Of a stretch of DNA of 64,000 nucleotides, positions 33,611-46,190 are shown in pieces. Within the stretch, counting starts at the first letter, position 1; each line of letters opens with the position of its first letter. The DNA lies in NCBI GenBank assembly GCA_963971225.1, contig OZ020267.1, positions 146,351,427 through 146,415,426 on the forward strand, in the 5' to 3' direction. Source of the stretch: Melieria omissa. Lineage: Eukaryota > Arthropoda > Insecta > Diptera > Ulidiidae. The position numbers and the translations under genes were made by a program. The notes under the pieces were generated by a model, which saw only the letters and a list, made by a program, of their open reading frames with translations, did not search any database and was not told the DNA's origin.

Positions 33611-34442
33611 GTGGTTTTTTTAGGTTTGAAAAAAGTTTGTCAATGATTTTCTTGCACGTTATAAATAGTTACAATATTTGGCAACCCTACAGCCATAAAG
33701 TTGTATATACAAAGTTGATATCTTCATGCAAGCACACAACCATGACCCCTTCTTTGCCTGGGAAACACATAATTAAGCGCACATACGGATAAAGCAGACA
33801 GGTGGAATTTGCACAACACCGCAACAAACTCTCACACACACACACACAAAATAACTGCAAAAGATTGAAAAAGTAATGAAAGTAATTATGCAGCGCTGGG
33901 AAAATTGCTTACAAAATCTTTGCATAGTTCCTGTGTCAGTTGAAAATAAAAACCTGAGTGGGTGCACGCTTTTAAAATATAAATACTTGGGTTTTTCTAA
34001 CTATTTCATAGCATACTCCAAGGGGCAGGGCGTTTGTGCCATGTGCCAGTGAATACTTTTTGCAAATAAATGAAAATATTTGCACTGGGGTTCAGAGTGG
34101 TTGCAAAAACAAAGTAAATACTGAACAGAACTGAATAAAAACTGCTCTAAAGCTGCGTTTAGGGTTTTTAGACAAAACGAGATACTTGTGAAAAAAAAAT
34201 TGTCACACGGCTGGGTTTGTTGGACGTATTCAATGCGTTGACTGTCAGCGTCAGCGATGAGTGGAACCATGAATGATGCCAACAGAAATTTGAGTGAATA
34301 CGGAAAGGGAAGAGGGGGCGAGGGGGAGGGGAAGGGGAAGGGAGGCATGAGGGGCCCACATACTGAGAAGCCGAATGATGGAGCAACGATTTGATGACGT
34401 GCTGTGAATGAAATGTTGCTGGCGCTACTTTTTATGCTCCTA

Positions 34443-34479
<37 letters not shown>

Positions 34480-35430
34480 TACAAAGCTTGTGTTGCTTTA
34501 CAGTTCTTGCTTTTAGCAGTTTGTTTCTATACATTTTGGTATATTTTTTTTGTTTGTTTGCCTATGTGTCTGTGTGTGTGTTTTTTTACGCTTCGTCACC
34601 TTTTAATGATATGGCAGCAGTGACTCTGCCGTAAACTCACTTATGCCAGCCTAATTCTTTTACTTCAGGCAACTACAATAATGGCCACAACAACAACTAA
34701 ACTCAACTGAAATACGAACGAAAAGTTCAGTTGGTGCTAAATGTTGGCATTATTTTCACTTTCGCTCGACGGACCTTTTTAAAAAACACACTTACCAACA
34801 TTTTAGACACATACACATGTCCTTCACGTATGTGTGTGTGCCAAATTAATTTACTCTGCATATTTATGCAAAGTCAAAAGTGCTCGACCGCAACGTCGGC
34901 CACTCAGCCGTCGAGTTGCTTATTATGTTATTTACTCATTTAACAGTCATGTCCACCCTTCCGCTTTCGTTTTGCTACTCACGCCCTCCTCATTAGGTTC
35001 TTCTTTCGGAGGTCTGATACCTCACTTAGCCACTTGTGAGCCATTCAGTTCAGTGCCCCTCAAACATCGAGTTGTGCTGTGGTGTGTGTGTGCGCTCTTC
35101 TCTGTCCGCCAATTCCACAAAAACCCACTTGCCATCTCGCTTGAAGCGCATTTCTCTGCAGTTCCACACAACTACTCACATGCCATACAGCAACAACAAC
35201 AATAGCGCCTCAACTCCTCATTATGGTTTACATTTTTTCGGTGCTTTGCAGTGCATTGCACTTGACGTGATGCTGCCCTTCTCGATCCCGCTTCGCATGC
35301 CAACCGTTCTAAGCTCATTACGCTTCAGTTGAATACGCTTTGTTTCTATTTTTTCGTGGGCATAAATTTTTTTGGCCGCGCCCTCCCAGTCGCCCCAATT
35401 CTGTCTGTTACCATGTCGCACCACCGACCA
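33611..35430. other. Unique sequence with (CA)n microsatellite
   Basis: A (CA)n run lies at 34444-34474, with shorter runs near 33832-33848. The 177-codon minus-strand frame at 34001-34534 reads straight through this microsatellite (Cys-Val repeats) and a GGGAAGG purine tract; I do not believe it. No gene recognised. Confidence 0.4.
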
Positions 35431-37082
35431 GACAGGAACTATTTTTGTTCTAGTTCCTCCATAAATTTTTTCGTTTTACGGAAATCACTAACTTTCTGGT
35501 AAAAACTCTTCGCCTTAAAAGATCCAGATGCCTCAGATTCATATTCTAACTATTTTTTTTAGTTGGTCTAGTTGGTTTTAGTTCGTTCTTGTAGACATTT
35601 TTCGGCTTGAAAGATCATAAAGACGTCTGAGATTCATACAGGAACCATTTTTTCTAGTTAATCCATAAACTTTTTCGTTTTAAACTTTTTTCTTTCTACC
35701 TTTCTTGTAGAAATTTTTCGGCTTGAAACATCATACAGACGTCTCAGACTCATACAGGAACCATACAGAAACTTAGTTTATTTAATTGGTCCATAAACTT
35801 TATCATTTTAAAGAAACCACTTACTGTCTTTTATAAATTTTTCGGCTTGAAAGATCATACAGACGTCTCAGATTCATACAGGAACCATTTTTTTAGATGG
35901 TAAGAAAGTTTTTTGCTCTAAAAGATCATACAGACGCCTCAGGTTCATACAGGAACCATCTTTTTAGATGGTAGGAAAGTTTTTTTGCTCTAAAAGATCA
36001 TACAGACGCCCTCGACTCATATAGGAACTATTTTTTTTATAGTTGGCCCATAAACTTTCTCTCTTTCGTAAAGACACTCTTCCGCATTGGAGCAACCACG
36101 ATTTTTCTGGTATTCCTACAGGATCCTTCTGGAGTCCTCGAGAGTCCTCAGTATATTATAAGATATCTTTTGATCAAAAAAATTGTTTATTTATCGGGAA
36201 TCATATAAGAACTTTCTCGCTTTGTTGCGGGCCTCGATAGTCCAGCGGGTAGAACGCTGGCTTCTCATACCAGAGGCCAAAGGTCCATAAACGTTTTCGT
36301 TTCAAGGAAACCACTAACTTTCTTGTAGAAACTTTTGGGCTTCAAAGATGATAGAGACGTCTCAGACTCAGACAGGAACTATTTTTGTTCTAGTTCCTCC
36401 ATAAACTTTTTCGTTTTACGGAAATCACTAACTTTCTGGTAAAAACTCTTCGCCTTAAAAGATCCAGAAGCCTCAGATTCATATTCTAACTATTTTTTTT
36501 AGTTGGTCTAGTTGGTTTTAGTTCGTTCTTGTAGACATTTTTCGGCTTGAAAGATCATAAAGACGTCTGAGATTCATACAGGAACCATTTTTTCTAGTTA
36601 ATCCATAAACTTTTTCGTTTTAAACTTTTTTCTTTCTACCTTTCTTGTAGAAATGTTTCGGCTTGAAACATCATACAGACGTCTCAGACTCATACAGGAA
36701 CCATACAGAAACTTATTTTATTTAGTTCGTCCATAAACTTTTCATTTTAAAGAAACCACATACTGTCTTGTAGAAATTTTTCGGCTTGAAAGATCATACA
36801 GACGCCTCAGGTTCATACAGGAACCATCTTTTTAGATGGTAGGAAAGTTTTTTGCTCTAAAAGATCATACAGACGCCTCAGGTTCATACAGAAACTATTT
36901 TTTTCTAGTTGGTCCATAAACTTTCTCTCTTTCGTAGAGAAACTCCTCCGCCTTGGATCAACCATATTTTTCTGGTATTCCTACAGGAACCTTCTGGAGT
37001 CCTCGAGAGTCCTCAGATATCTTTTGATCAAAAAAAATTGTTTAATTATCGGAAATCATATATGAACTTTTCTCGCTTTGTT
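35431..37082. repeat. Tandem duplication of a roughly 900-bp block
   Basis: Copy 1 (35431 to about 36285) and copy 2 (36371 to about 37140) begin with the same GACAGGAACTATTTTTGTTC at 35431 and 36371, offset 940. They agree in order through TCTTCGCCTTAAAAGATCC, AGTTGGTCTAGTTGG and CAACCA(C/T)(G/A)TTTTTCTGG. Both end in the head of the same SINE (36231 and 37087, offset 856), so about 85 bases of net indel have accumulated. Each copy is itself made of roughly 80-bp subunits with TTTTCGGCTTGAAAGATCAT, CAGACGTCTCAGATTCATAC and AGGAACCAT. Confidence 0.88.
36227..36285 (+). mobile_element. SINE head, truncated by duplication breakpoint
   Basis: It carries GCGGGCCTCGATAGTCCAGC through CTCATACCAGAGGCC, then switches to array sequence before the B box. 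The preceding TTCTCGC TTTGTT-like flank matches the target site of the full SINE at 37083. This is therefore a duplicated piece of that insertion rather than an independent one. Confidence 0.8.
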
Positions 37083-37308
37083 GCGGGCCTCGATAGTCCA
37101 GCGGGTAGAACGCTGGTTTCTCACACCAGAGGCCCAAGGTTCGATTCCCTGCTTGGGCTGGTGAAACACTCGTCTATTTCTGTCGGTATCTACATGAAGT
37201 AGATGCGAATTATAAAACCTTCAAGTGTGAAAGAAAAAAAACCACCGTTTGGATTCGGCGGTCTAAGTGTGTCTCATAGAGTAAGCCACTACAACCTACC
37301 TACCTTCG
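37083..37308 (+). mobile_element. tRNA-derived SINE, full copy, 226 bp, 13-bp target duplication
   Basis: Target duplications TTCTCGCTTTGTT lie at 37070-37082 and 37309-37321. The tRNA-like head has an A-box region TAGTCCAGCGGGT (37094-37106) and a B box GGTTCGATTCC (37138-37148). The body contains ACATGAAGTAGATGCGAATT and the core ACCGTTTGGATTCGG. The 3' end is ACAACCTACCTACC. This is the best-preserved member of the GGCCTCGATAG-headed family here. Confidence 0.9.
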
Positions 37309-37321
37309 TTCTCGCTTTGTT

Positions 37322-38300
37322 AACTTTCTTCTTCCTTCCTCTCCTCGTAGCTCATAACTTTTTCACCTTTCATTCTCCGTAGCTCCTAACTTTCTTCGCC
37401 CTTTCTTTCTTCGTAGCTCATAACTTTCTTTCTCCTTTCTTTTTTCGTAGCTCTTAACTTTCTTCCACCTTTCTTTCTTCGTAGCTCTTAACTTTATTCA
37501 ATTTACCTTCTTCGTAGCACTTACCTTTCTTCCACCTTTCTTTCTTCGTAACTCTTAACTTTCTTCAATTTTCCTTCCTCGTAGCACTTAACTTTTTTTT
37601 CCCTTTCTTTCTTCGTAGCTTTTAACTTTCTTTCACCTTTCATTCTTCGAAGCTCTTAACTTTCTCCCACAGTTCTTTCTTCGCAGCTCTTAACTTTCTT
37701 CAAATTTTCTTCCTTCGTAGCTAATAACTTTCTTTCACCTTTCATTCTTCGTAGCTCTTAACTTTCTTCCAATTTTCTTCCTTCGTAGCTCATAACTTTC
37801 TCCGCCTTTCATTCTTCGTAGCTCTTAACTTTTTTCCACCTTTCTTTCTTCGTAGCTCCACAAAATTTATAAAATCTCTGGTATTTACTCGAGCCTCCGA
37901 ATTCATACAGAAACCTTTTCACTTTGTTAACTTTCTTCCACATTTATTTATTCGTAACTCTTAACTTTCTTCCACCTATTTCGTAGCTCTTCCACCTCTT
38001 CGTAGTTCCTTCCACCTTTATGTCTTCGTAGCTCTTAACTTTCTTTCACCTTTCTTTTTTCGTAGCTTTAACTTTCTTCCACCTATCTTTCTTTGCGGCT
38101 TCACAAAATTCCTTAAATATCTGGTACTCACTCGGGTCTCGAATTCAGAAGAAACAGAAACAGAAACCATTTTGTTAGCTTTATTTCACCTTTCATTCTT
38201 CGTAGCTCTCAACTTTCTTTCACCTTTCATTCTTTGTAGCTCATAACTTTCTTCCACCTATATATGAATCTCCACAAAATTCATAGAATTTCTGGTACTC
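37322..38300. repeat. Pyrimidine-rich minisatellite, about 34-bp unit
   Basis: Roughly 25 diverged copies of TTTCTTCGTAGCTC, TTAACTTTCTTCCACC and CTTTC. The strand is almost free of G except in CGTAGC. At 37860, 38100 and 38270 longer inserts (CCACAAAATTTATAAAATCT-like, then a TGGTA(T/C)TCACTCGAG-like block) recur about every 200 bases, giving a second level of periodicity. Confidence 0.85.
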
Positions 38301-39640
38301 ACTCGAGTCCCCAAATTCATACATAAACCTTTTCTAACCAAATGATCCAAGATATCCCTTAAACCGTACCTTTTTGTTTCTACATGCTTCATTAACCTTT
38401 CGGTACTAAAAATAAACTTCTTTCCATACTTTTAAAGAACTCTGTAAACTTTCTCTCATAAGCACAGCTCGCTGACCTTTAAGGTCCCTGTACATGGCAT
38501 GAAAATTCATTGGCGACCTAAGCACACACAGCAGGCGTTTTGTTGTTGAACCATTCGACCAACACTAAAACGATTCTACTCGAGTGATGTCACCTGTTTT
38601 GGCGGATAAATGCGCAAACCGGCAATGTCGCAGCTTGCGAATGTGATCTCCCTAGATGCCCTAAGTACGCACGTTGAATAATAAATGCTCAACACTCACA
38701 CACACACATACACACAGAAACAAGCAAACACGCGTGTGTGCGACGCATGAAAATGCCAACTAACGCAACAGCGTAGCGACAAGCAGCAAAAGCGTCCGAC
38801 ATGTACACGACGCGTTATTAGCTAAGCGGATTTTAGTTGAGTCACAGGCAGCAGCGACTGGCAAAGGTCACACACACACACACACACATATATATACATA
38901 AAATAAAAATATACATTCATACATGTAATAATACATTCATACATGTCTCAATGTGCGCATGTGTGTGTGTGTGTGTTTTTGGGCTAATGTAAAGTATATT
39001 TTTAGGCGCACTGTCAGCATTAAAGCGTAATGTGCTCGCCACTTGTTTCGGTTGCTTTTGACATGTTGACTGCAGCACTCACTCGACACTTTTTTGATCC
39101 CTCCCACCATTTTGTTGTTGTTGTTGAATTTTTTTGCGCTTTTCGCACTCCAAACACACAAGTCACGCGCATTTGGGCGTGCGGTGACAACTACAGTGAC
39201 AGCCGCCGGAAATAAGCGCCGCCATATTTGCTGCAACGGAAGTTCGCCACTGTAAGCCACTCAAAAGCGAATAAGTCAGCTGGCGAATGAGTGCAACACT
39301 GGCAGGCGGCTAGTGGGCCAATTTATGTGCGTCTCTGTGTGTGTGTGTGTGTGTGTGTAAGTTGTTAGTTGCGCTACTTAGGGTCGCCTAATACTTTTAG
39401 ATGAGCCAATGTTTATTTGCTGGTTTCATGTTATTTGCCAGTTGTCATGACTATGTTTTTACTTGTTGTTTTTGTTTTTGTTGTTGATGATGTTGCTAAC
39501 AAGTTTTTGTTTTTGCACAACTTTGCATAATGTTAATGACGTAGGCCACAAAGTTGAAAGAAGTGAAATGTTCTACTTGTAAATGACTTCAGGCATGAAT
39601 GGCGGCAAGAACGTGACGTCCGAAAGATGTGAAGAGAGGG
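38301..39640. other. Unique sequence with CA/GT runs
   Basis: Complex sequence, relatively GC-rich at 38500-38860 and 39000-39330. It contains (CA)n at 38871-38887 and (GT)n at 38959-38976 and 39337-39357. Its texture fits non-coding regulatory DNA, but nothing specific is recognised. Confidence 0.35.
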
Positions 39641-40740
39641 AAATGAAATATAAAAAAATTGCAAAAAATGTATAGGAAAACATTGGTTTCAAAAAGTTAT
39701 GGCAAGAAATTAGTCATTAATAAAAAAAAAATATTTTAAAATAATTTAGGCAAAAAATTTGCTTAAAAAATTTACAAAAAATTTGCAATTAATTAAAAAA
39801 TAGTTAAAAAAAATACCAAGAAATTAGTAATTAATTCAAAAAAATAAGTTTCACAAAATTTTGGCAAGAAATTAGCAATTAATTAAAAAAATAGTTTAAA
39901 AAAGTGACGAGAAAATTGCAATTAATTAAAAAAATGGCAAGAAATTAGCAATTAATTAAAAAAATTAATTTACAAAAGAGACAAGAAAATAGCAATTAAT
40001 TAAAAACAATTAGTTACAAATAGTTCCAAGAAATTATCAATTAATTGAAAAAAAAATATTTTTAATAAATTTTAGCAAGAAAATAGTAATTAACCAAAAA
40101 AAATGTTTAAAAAAGTGACAAAAAATAGTTTAAAAAAGTGGCAAGAAATTAACAATTAATCCAAAAAATTTGTTAAAAAAAAGTGACAAGAAATTAGCAA
40201 TTAATAAAAAAAAATTATTAAAAAAAATTTTTTAAAAGTTTCAAGAAATTAACAATTAATTTAAAAAAATATTTTAAAAATTAAAAAAAAAATGCTTAAA
40301 AAATAGAAAGAAATTTGCAATTAATTAAAAAAAAGTGGCAAGAAATTAGCAATTAATAAAAAAAATTATTTAAAAAAAATCGTTTTTAGAAATTTAAAAA
40401 AATTGGTTAAAAAATAGAAAGAAATTTGCAATTAATTAAAAAAAATTCAAAAAAAAGTGACAAGTAAATAGTAATTAAAAAATTGTTAAAAAAAATAGTT
40501 TAAACCAATAAGCAATTAATTAAAAAACTTGGTAAAAAAGTGACAAGAAATTAGCAATTAATAAAAAAAATTAGTTCAAAAAAATAGTTTAAAAAAGTGG
40601 CAAGAAGTTATCAATTAATTTAAAAAATTATTTTAAAAAAAATTTGGAAAAAAATTAGTAATTAATTAAAAAAAATAGTTTAAAAAAGTGAGAAGAAAAT
40701 AGCAATTCATTAAAAAATAGTTTAAAGAAATTTTATTTAA
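39641..40740. repeat. A-rich degenerate minisatellite, about 40-bp unit
   Basis: Roughly 20-25 copies of AAGTGACAAGAAATTAGCAA, TTAATTAAAAAA and TAGTTTAAAA, with frequent length change in the A runs. Nearly no C on the plus strand. Confidence 0.85.
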
Positions 40741-42325
40741 AAAAATCCTCTCCTACTAAACTCCAACAACTTTAGCTCAATAAACTGTCGTATTTGTTGT
40801 ATTGTCTCTTGTTTGGAGGCTGATTTACAACAAAACTTGTGCCACATGTTGGTGTTATCTTCCTTAAGTCTTCTTCTTGTTGTTGTACTACTATATATTA
40901 TGTATGTTTGTCGTTGTAATTGAGCTTGTTTCAAGTGTTGTCCTCTGGTCATCAACATGGCTCCTTTCACTTCCAACGTTCTTGTTATTGTTGTTCTTAT
41001 TTGTGATGATTCGAGCACTTTTATTGTCCGTTAAACGAAACGACAAATTTTTCCAATCAAATCCATGGCTCGCCTTTCCTCGCCGAAGCGGATTGGCCCT
41101 TGTTTTGTTGGGTCTTAAGCGTTTGGCTTTTTTTTTAGTGGTGAGGGGTGACGGGGTGAGGACTAGCAAACTTTGCCAGCATTCTTCACATTTTGCCAAT
41201 AACAGCATTCAAATTGTTATGGTTTTGGGTTTTGTGTTGGTTTTTTTTTTCTCTGTTGTATTGTGCGTTGTGTTCTTGAATAATTTCTTGCTTTGTTGCA
41301 TTTCAAGTTGAAAATCGGTTTACAGCAAAATTCTCTGGTTGGAAAATTTTTTTATTTATTTGTTTGTTTGTTTTTCAGCTCGTAGTTGCCGACATGTTGT
41401 CAGTGCATAGAGCACACTTGTTATCTATATGTGTGTGTGAGCTTGTAGATATTTGTGTGACTGCTGTACAATATGTGAGGCTGTATGCTGGCTGACAAAT
41501 TATTGTGCAGTTCAATGCAAAAACAACGCAGCACAACTTGATCGAAACGCATTCTATACGCACTCACCATATCAATCAAGCATTCAGTCTCTCACTCCAA
41601 TCGATGCCTTTGCAGTCAGTCAACTAGGTAACCAGGCAAGTTGCCCTCACCCACCCATCCGCCAATCAATCAACGCCAACATGCGACCGGGTCCTGCTTG
41701 GGGTCGGGCGACAAACGTTTTAATTGCGAAAGGCGCTTACGCTCTCATTGAGCTCAATGAGATTTTCAGCGTTTTTACTTCTCGGTTAGTCGGTTGAATG
41801 TGTTTCTGTTCTGGTTGCCTCGCAGTGGACTTTGTCGGCCTGTCAGTGCATGAATGATGATACTGAAGAATGTGTCGACTGGCTGAGAAGTTTTTAAGTG
41901 GTCTCCAGTTACAGCTCAAATATTTAGAGCATAAAAGTTGGCATGTTGATGTTTAAAGCGATTGGTTTGTCATGGCATCTGAGGAGGGATTTCAGTTGCA
42001 GCAGAATGCTTGCAACATACCAAACAAAACAAAGGAATAGAAATTCTGCTGGCAATTATTTACTTGAAATTTATGCAATGTGCAGATTTCAACTCTTTGA
42101 TGTTGAAGTTGTTTTGAATGTTTGTTATTTGATGTTTTGTTAAAATATTTAACCATAAATTTTTCAAGTTATAACTTTTTATCTACATGCCATGGTTTCT
42201 ATTAACGGTTTGTGCAATTGAGTAGAAAATTGAATAAAAATTAATGACTCTGAGTTCATTGAAAGCATCTAAACTTTAGTATTTGGTAATTTACATACTT
42301 CAATGTTAGGTTAACCAAGGACTAT
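40741..42325. other. Unique sequence, no gene recognised
   Basis: TTG runs at 40875-40915 and 40985-41005, thymine runs near 41130 and 41250, and otherwise complex sequence. The 144-codon frame at 40877-41311 is hydrophobic through TTG/TTT codons only. Confidence 0.35.
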
Positions 42326-42329
42326 ATTG

Positions 42330-42770
42330 AGTCCTCATGGAGTAAAATTGCTTACTACGGCACCTGCCGCGCACTATCGCCTTCCCTGTCTTTGAGGAAA
42401 ATGCAAACGGAACTGTGCTTGAGTCGAACTACCATTTGCCAGCTTGTTGGGGTCACAGAACTTATCAAATGGTGCCCCTCGTCTAGTTATGTCAGACTGT
42501 AGAGATGAAGATGAGTTAAAAACTATACAGCACTTCCTGTTCCACTTCCTGGCTCTGCAGAAACGCCCACTCCATGCCCTGTGGTTAAGAATCTTGACGG
42601 ACCTGGCTGGCGCGGCCCAAAGATCGAAATCCTAGATATGCTTTCTTTCATTAAGAGCTCAAGCGGGCTAGGCCCCTGATTGAGGTAGTGACTAAGCTCC
42701 AGAAAACAACCCGAATGGATTCAAAATGGGCGATTTTGACCTTCAGATGGCCTTGAAAACACACCCTTCC
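42330..42770 (+). pseudogene. I/LOA-like LINE 3' end fragment (older copy)
   Basis: Homologous at DNA level to 50140-50600: CGGCACCTGCCG, GCTTGTTGG(G/A)GTCA, ATACA(G/A)CACTTCCTG, GGCTCTGCAG and ATTCA(A/C)AATGGGC. The translated C-terminal domain is broken by stops, and both cysteines of the CxxC motif are lost (SDCRD in place of CRSCGD). It ends with the same ACACACCCTTCCC block but without a clear TAACC tail. It is 5'-truncated, as is usual for dead LINE copies. Confidence 0.75.
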
Positions 42771-42779
42771 CCACCTAAA

Positions 42780-44160
42780 CTACTTCAATGACCATAAAAA
42801 CGATTTTTGAACTTCTTACAAAACGTCTCTCCAAAAATTTTACGTCAACGACTTTTCTAGATTTTTGATCTTAAAATGCCCAGTTTTTGTTTTGCTTTTT
42901 CGTCTCCAATACTCAAACTCAACGTTGTCTATGGTTTTCTAATTTTTGCATGACTACCCCCTCAGAACTCTTCATGATGATGACGATGATGAATCCTTCT
43001 TATGTTTTAGTTTAAGCCCTCTAAATCTTTTCATCAAAGTCTTCTTTAATTTTCTTAGTGTCATTCCCGGACTTTTGATTTCGGTCTCCAAAACATAACC
43101 TCAACGTCATCTAAAGTTTCTGAATTGTTGTATCACTTCCCACTCGGAACTCTTCATCATTTACTTTCCTAGATTTTGTTTGAGTTCCTAATTCTTTTCT
43201 TTAAAGTCCTCTCTAATTTTTTGTTTGTTATCTAAAAACTCTATCCCAAAGTTATTCGTGGACTTTTGATTTCTGTCTTCAAAACTTAACATCAACGTCA
43301 TCTAAAGTTTCCAAATTGTTGTATAACTTCCCTCTCTGGACTTCAAAAACTTTTCTAACTTTTGGTTTGTTGTCTCAAAAAATCTATCCCAAAGTTATTC
43401 CCGGACTTTAAATTTCTGTCTTCACTTAACCTCAATGTCATCTAAAGTTTATGAAATGCTGCATCACTTCCTTCTCCGAACTCTTCATCATTGTCTTTCC
43501 TAGATTTTGTTTAGGCGCCTAAATATTTTCTTTAAAATCTTCTCTAATTTTTTTTTTACTGTCTAAAACACTCTATTCTAAAGTTATTCCCGGACTTTTG
43601 ATTTCTTAACCTCAAAGTCATCTAAAGTTTCTAAAGCTTCCCTCTCCGAACTCTTCATCATCATCCTTCCTAGATTTTGTTTAAGTCCCTGAAAGTCTTC
43701 CTCAAAGTCTTCTCTAATTTTTTGTTTGTTGTCCCAAAAACTCTATCCCAAAGTTATTCCCGGACTTTTGATTTCTGTCTTCAAAATTTAACCTCAAGTC
43801 ATCTAAAGTTTCCGAACTCTTCATCATTGTCTTTCCTAAATTTTGTTTGAGTCCCTAAATCTCTTCGTCAAAGTTTGCTCTAATTTTTTTATTGTCTAAA
43901 AACTCGATTTCAAAGTAATTTCTGGACTTTTGAGTAGTCTTAGTCTTCAAAACTTAACCTCAGCGCCATCTACATTTTCCAAACTGTTGTATAATTTCTC
44001 TCTAATAATTCTGAGTTATTGTCTTTCATAGTTGTTTGTCTAGGTTCCCAAAACTCCACTCAAAGTCTTCTGCGATTTACTAGTTTTTGTCTCTAAATAT
44101 CTAAATAACAAAATTCTCTGGTTTTTGTTTCAAAAACATCTCAACTTCAACGTATTTTTC
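42780..44160. repeat. Degenerate tandem array, about 170-190-bp unit
   Basis: About six copies of a pyrimidine-rich unit: AAAACTTAACCTCAACGTCA, TCTAAAGTTTCCGAA, CTCTTCATCATTGTCTTTCC, TAGATTTTGTTTGAG, TCTTCTCTAATTTTTTG, CTATCCCAAAGTTATTCCCG and GACTTTTGATTTCTGTCTTC. The ATTCCCGGACTTT mark occurs near 43064, 43399, 43587 and 43758. Confidence 0.85.
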
Positions 44161-44830
44161 ATTATCCAAATAATCGCACAACTTATCTCTGAAACCTCTA
44201 CGTCATTGCTTGGTCTAGTTCTTTCTTTCTAGTTTCTAGTTTTCAAGTTCTTTCTTTCCAAAACTATACTCACAGTTGCCTCGAATTTTTAGTTTTTGAT
44301 TCCAAAACCCATATCTAATTTTTTTTTAATTTTTTATATTTGATTCGTAAAAGTTCTTTCGAAGTATTCTACCCCAAGCTCTGCCTCAAAGTCTTCCTTG
44401 ACTTTTTGTTTATAGCCTTGAAGACTCATCTCAAAGTTCTCCCTTGTTTCCTGAATTCTTACCTCCAGAACTCAACCTAAATATCTCTGATTTCTCCCCA
44501 AAACTGCACCTCAAAGTTGCCTAGGTTTTTTTTGTTTTTCATTCCAAAAGCCGAATATAAAATTTTTAAATTTTTTTTGTTTGTTTCGTAAAAATTCTCT
44601 CTAAGTACTCTACCTAAACGATTTCGAGTATTTATTGTCCTCAAACTCTGCCTTTAAATCTTCCGCGACTTATTGTTTATTTCCTTGAAGACTCACCTCA
44701 AAGTTCTCACTGGTTTCCTGAATTCTTTCCTCCAGAACTCAACCTAAACATCTCTAATTTCCTACCTTTAGTTACATCTTTCTAGGAACTCCATCTCAAC
44801 GTCTTTACTTATTTTTTGTTTCTTCTTGTC
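44161..44830. repeat. Second tandem array, about 240-bp unit, about three copies
   Basis: Marks include CTCA(A/C)AGTTGCCT near 44270 and 44510, TTCCAAAA(C/G)CC near 44300 and 44545, CTTGAAGACTCA(T/C)CTCAAAG near 44415 and 44690, and TTTCCTGAATTCTT near 44450 and 44725. The style is related to the preceding array, but the unit is different. Confidence 0.75.
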
Positions 44831-46190
44831 TCTAAAACTGTATCGCAATTTCTTCTCCAGATTTTCTTTACTTAAATTACAATACTTCGTACAATGATAA
44901 TTTGTTTTGCATTACTTTACAAAAATTATTGGAGCATTGCTTCATTTTCCTTTCCGTTCCACAAATTTTTAATGCCACTCCGACTCGTCTAAACTTTAGA
45001 CTCTAAAGCGCTTCCCACCCAAATGCAGCCAACTATTCAAATGAGATTTTCCTCAAAACAAAACTCCTGTCAGAATTTGTTGCACAACGACTTGAGTGGC
45101 GTCTTTTGATTTCAACACTTAATGCAAATCCGCACACAAAGCGCACCAAACGCCTTGAACCGCTCGTTGCCAAAAATCCAATGGCGGCCGCTCACTCGCT
45201 ATCGCTGCTCGCACATTGCGCCAGCAAGCGTCGAAACTTCAATTAATTAAAACTTTAATGAATTCTTTGAATTCGCAGTTAATCTGCTACGTCTTCCATT
45301 CTTCGGCGCATTGTTCAGCTGGCATCTTTTCAACTGGTCGCTTGCATAATTCTTCGCCGATTTTTCCACTCACAACGCGCCGCTCAAAAGTCGTTTGCCC
45401 ATTCCCAGCATTCGTCATTTGTTGCATTTAGTCGTGGGAAATCCACATTTGAATTTTGGCCAACACGAAAAACCTACGTTTTCCTTTTAAATTTTTTGCC
45501 CAATAAAAATTATCTTCTACATTTGTGTGTGTGTGTGCTGGCGTTCGGCTTCTGCTGAAAAGAATTTCTGCATAATTTCTGCCGCGTCGCTGTGCCCAAA
45601 GCTTTCAGTACGTTTCAGGCTGCAAAGCAAAAATGCAAAAATTAAAAATTATGATGAAATCATAATTAAGCGATAGAGATAAAAAACAACAAGAACAACA
45701 ACAGCATTGGCAATGCGGGCGGATGACACTAAAACCAAATACAACTCAACCATTGCGAAGTGACAGACCGACAATAGTTCGTCGGTTGGCGGGGTGTGGC
45801 CACTGGTTGGCGTAAGCCGCAGAGACAGGTAACGCGTGGGAAATGCGCAATAAAAACAATAACAACAACAAAATTGTCTGAACTTTTAAGCGTTTAAGCA
45901 TAATGAAGTTGCGCCATGACGCAATTTTCATGTTTTAATTATTGTCGAGATTTGCGTAGGGCCCCATCACACAAGTTGTTTCGCCCAGTTGTGGGTGCCG
46001 ATGAAGAGGTGATGCTGATTGCTGCCGGTAAGCGGCTTATAAGGGAAATAATTGCCTGGGAGCGGAAGCAATTCCACTTAAAGCGGCGCCATTGAATGTG
46101 ATGTGCTGAAGTTTAAATAATTTCAACCATTTTTCTGTTTGGTTTTTATATCATTTTTTGAAACTTTTGTTTTCAATGTCAATAATCACA
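44831..46190. other. Unique sequence, no gene recognised
   Basis: Complex sequence, GC-richer at 45090-45430 and 45770-46080. A 34-base segment at 45987-46020, between CAG and GTAAGC, could be read as a micro-exon, but support is weak. Nothing else recognised. Confidence 0.35.

Noticed and set aside
34001..34534. 177-codon minus-strand frame
   Set aside because: It reads through a (CA)n microsatellite and a purine tract, with no domain, and overlaps equally long frames on the other strand.
45987..46025. Micro-exon between CCCAG and GTAAGC
   Set aside because: Only 34 bases long, acceptor tract poor, and no partner exon.
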